From an uncultured bacterium (GTDB taxonomy: Bacteria; Bacillota; Clostridia; Oscillospirales; Oscillospiraceae), in assembly GCA_947073515.1 (NCBI GenBank), contig CAMTMC010000022.1, positions 1-40,695 of the forward strand: DNA of 40,695 nt, in the 5' to 3' direction. The notes under the pieces are model-generated. The model was given only the letters and a program-made list of their open reading frames with translations. It did no database searches and was not told the DNA's origin. Below are positions 39,602 through 40,695 of this stretch, one piece after another. Each line of letters begins with the position of its first letter. Position 1 is the stretch's first letter. Both the position numbers and the translations under genes were made by a program.

Positions 39602-39925
39602 ATGGAAGCAAAAATCTTGCCCGCCTGCCCGGTGGAAACAACGCTGACACTCATTAGCGACAAGTGGAAGGTGCTGATTATCCGGGATTTGCTGCCCGGG
39701 ACAAAACGGTTTGGAGAGTTGAAAAAATCCATTGGAAGCGTGAGCCAAAAGGTGCTGACCTCCCAGCTCCGGCAGATGGAGGAAAATGGGTTGCTTGTTC
39801 GGACAGTCTTTCCAGAGGTCCCGCCGCGAGTTGAGTACACGTTGACGGAGCTGGGACAGAGTTTGAAGCCGGTTTTAGACGCGATGTGGAATTGGGGCGA
39901 AGAATACAAGACGAAAAATGCCTAA
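39602..39925 (+). CDS. HxlR/DUF24-family winged-helix regulator
   Basis: 107-aa regulator. CPVETTLTLISDKWKVLIIR, LPGTKRFGELKKSIGSVSQK, LRQMEENGLLVRTVF and VEYTLTELGQSL cover the whole HxlR winged helix. A Cys in the opening CPVE matches the redox-sensing cysteine of members that respond to quinones, aldehydes or hypochlorite. ATG at 39602 has AGGAGG eight bases upstream. It is divergent from the SnoaL-macro-SirTM operon, so it likely controls that operon and itself. Confidence 0.92.
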   Translation: MEAKILPACPVETTLTLISDKWKVLIIRDLLPGTKRFGELKKSIGSVSQKVLTSQLRQMEENGLLVRTVFPEVPPRVEYTLTELGQSLKPVLDAMWNWGEEYKTKNA

Positions 39926-40121
39926 TGGATAGGAAAGTCAACAGGGGGGTAACGTAGCAAGCATACGATTGTGATACAGTCCTTACTGCGATTCTTGCGG
40001 ACAATTCCTCCGCTCAGGCCTTGCGGGATTGGCTGTCAGCCGCGCCCATCACTATTTTTTATTAACCGCCATTACAGGACATGGCACTGTATTGGTTTGA
40101 CATGAAAAGCAGGAGATCTGT
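39926..40121. other. 196-bp gap without a supported gene
   Basis: AT content rises here. A TTGACA at 40097-40102 with TATGCT at 40121-40126 would be a promoter overlapping the next proposed start. No hairpin or repeat stands out. Confidence 0.5.
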
Positions 40122-40643
40122 ATGCTGACCTCCTGTCATTTTAATGCAACCCTCTGCCCTAATCAATTCAATATGGCTTTAGCACTGACAACATCTTCTG
40201 GTGGAGAAAAAAGGCCTACGGCACATCGGTTATTTTTATCACGAACCCCAGTTGCCCCAAAGGATCGAGCCCTCATTCAGGCACAACTTATGATGAACGC
40301 AGACAATATTTGCGTTTCAGAGGATATGCTCTTCACGTTAGAGAATGACACAAGACAGAGACTCCAAAAAATCAGGTTGAAACAAAAGTGGTTGGGATAC
40401 CAAGTGGTACTCAATGCAATAGATACAATTCGCCATGTAGGTCAGAAACAGATATATTATTCAATTAACGAATCCATAATCTTCGGTTTAGAGACTATTG
40501 CTACAGAAAAGCATTTTCAAGGGGGTACTGTAGCAATGCTTCGAGTTTGTTCGAACAATGTCTACTATAACAAGATTAGCCAGAGGGTGCTAGATCGTGT
40601 CTACACACGAGGCAGGGGCTGTGATAGAATGGAACTATCTTAA
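40122..40643 (+). CDS. Hypothetical protein, 173 aa, AT-rich
   Basis: Not recognised with confidence. ATG at 40122 has AGGAG six bases upstream, but a promoter-like TTGACA/TATGCT overlaps it, so the true start may be lower (for example 40172 or 40290). The C-terminal half (KQKWLGYQVVLNAIDTIRHV, INESIIFGLETIA, TVAMLRVCSNNVYYN) has a faint likeness to the Spo0A C-terminal DNA-binding fold (LGYxxLxxAI ... IxxxIA ... VxRxIR); this is a weak hint only. Base composition differs from the rest of the window. Confidence 0.4.
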   Translation: MLTSCHFNATLCPNQFNMALALTTSSGGEKRPTAHRLFLSRTPVAPKDRALIQAQLMMNADNICVSEDMLFTLENDTRQRLQKIRLKQKWLGYQVVLNAIDTIRHVGQKQIYYSINESIIFGLETIATEKHFQGGTVAMLRVCSNNVYYNKISQRVLDRVYTRGRGCDRMELS

Positions 40644-40661
40644 AAGAAGGGGGACAGAAAG

Positions 40662-40695
40662 ATGGATGCATCCTATCATAGACACGACATAAACG
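40662..40695 (+). CDS. Start of an unknown gene, cut by the window edge
   Basis: ATG at 40662 behind GGGGGACAGAAAG opens MDASYHRHDIN and runs off the end. It follows the previous stop by 18 bases. Too short to name. Confidence 0.4.
   Translation, partial: MDASYHRHDIN

Larger units (their letters stand above)
33602..40695. mobile_element. Terminal part of a Tn4451/Tn1549-like integrative element with cargo
   Basis: Starts with an 18-bp inverted repeat at the break in the GP20 gene, then leftward serine recombinase, TnpW-like, Orf8-like HTH and Orf7-like sigma factor genes, the usual end module of these elements. Beyond it lies a SirTM/macrodomain cassette. No conjugation genes or second end are seen before the window stops, so the right boundary is unknown. 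Confidence 0.72.

Noticed and set aside
1..40695. tRNA or rRNA genes as integration targets
   Set aside because: I saw no cloverleaf with a TTCGAATCC-type T-arm or rRNA sequence; both elements lie in protein genes.

Overview
The window looks like DNA from a high-GC gut Clostridia genome, probably Oscillospiraceae of the Flavonifractor / Intestinimonas / Pseudoflavonifractor kind. This is inferred from GC-rich codon use, strong AGGAGG ribosome sites, a CIRCE heat-shock operator, and nested Firmicutes-type mobile elements. I ran no database search; all family names are recognition from the protein sequences.

Bases 1 to about 20543 are ordinary chromosome. They hold an LCP cell-wall ligase; a mutarotase/NUDIX group; a two-component system in one operon with a membrane HtrA protease; a CDF metal exporter; a YfbR-type nucleotidase; and a GntR-ABC transporter operon with a clear palindromic operator. 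Next come htpG under a perfect CIRCE element and a membrane-anchored Ntn hydrolase. Last is a six-gene operon that joins a three-part flavin dehydrogenase (HcnABC-like) to a HAD phosphatase, HPr and a divergent Enzyme I.

At about 20543 the first gene of that operon loses its 5' end. It abuts, head to head, a phage portal gene that is also cut at its 5' end. From here to about 33601 lies a prophage fragment with head genes: portal, zinc-ribbon protein, MuF-like head protein with a toxin-like tail, small proteins, gp10-like protein and GP20 scaffold. The portal gene is split by an 8.7-kb integrative element (about 20987-29734), with matching att cores in the portal codons and paired repeats at both ends. 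Excision would rejoin the portal frame exactly. The element carries a tyrosine integrase with an apparent embedded XRE domain, an Xis-like protein, a DUF3987 primase-type protein, a PD-(D/E)XK-like protein, a TerS-like protein, iteron-like clusters, and a ribbon-helix-helix regulator at a divergent promoter with three 14-bp repeats. Its content and its site in a capsid gene suggest a phage satellite; this is the best candidate for a new system.

The GP20 scaffold gene is cut at about 33601 by the end of a second element of Tn4451/Tn1549 style. This end carries a large serine recombinase, a TnpW-like protein, an Orf8-like HTH protein and an Orf7-like sigma factor behind a leader peptide and attenuator. 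Its apparent cargo is an HxlR regulator divergent from a SnoaL-like protein, a zinc macrodomain hydrolase (frameshifted) and an ADP-ribosylating SirTM sirtuin. No GcvH-L or lipoate ligase partner is visible. The window ends in AT-rich DNA with one uncertain gene and the start of another.
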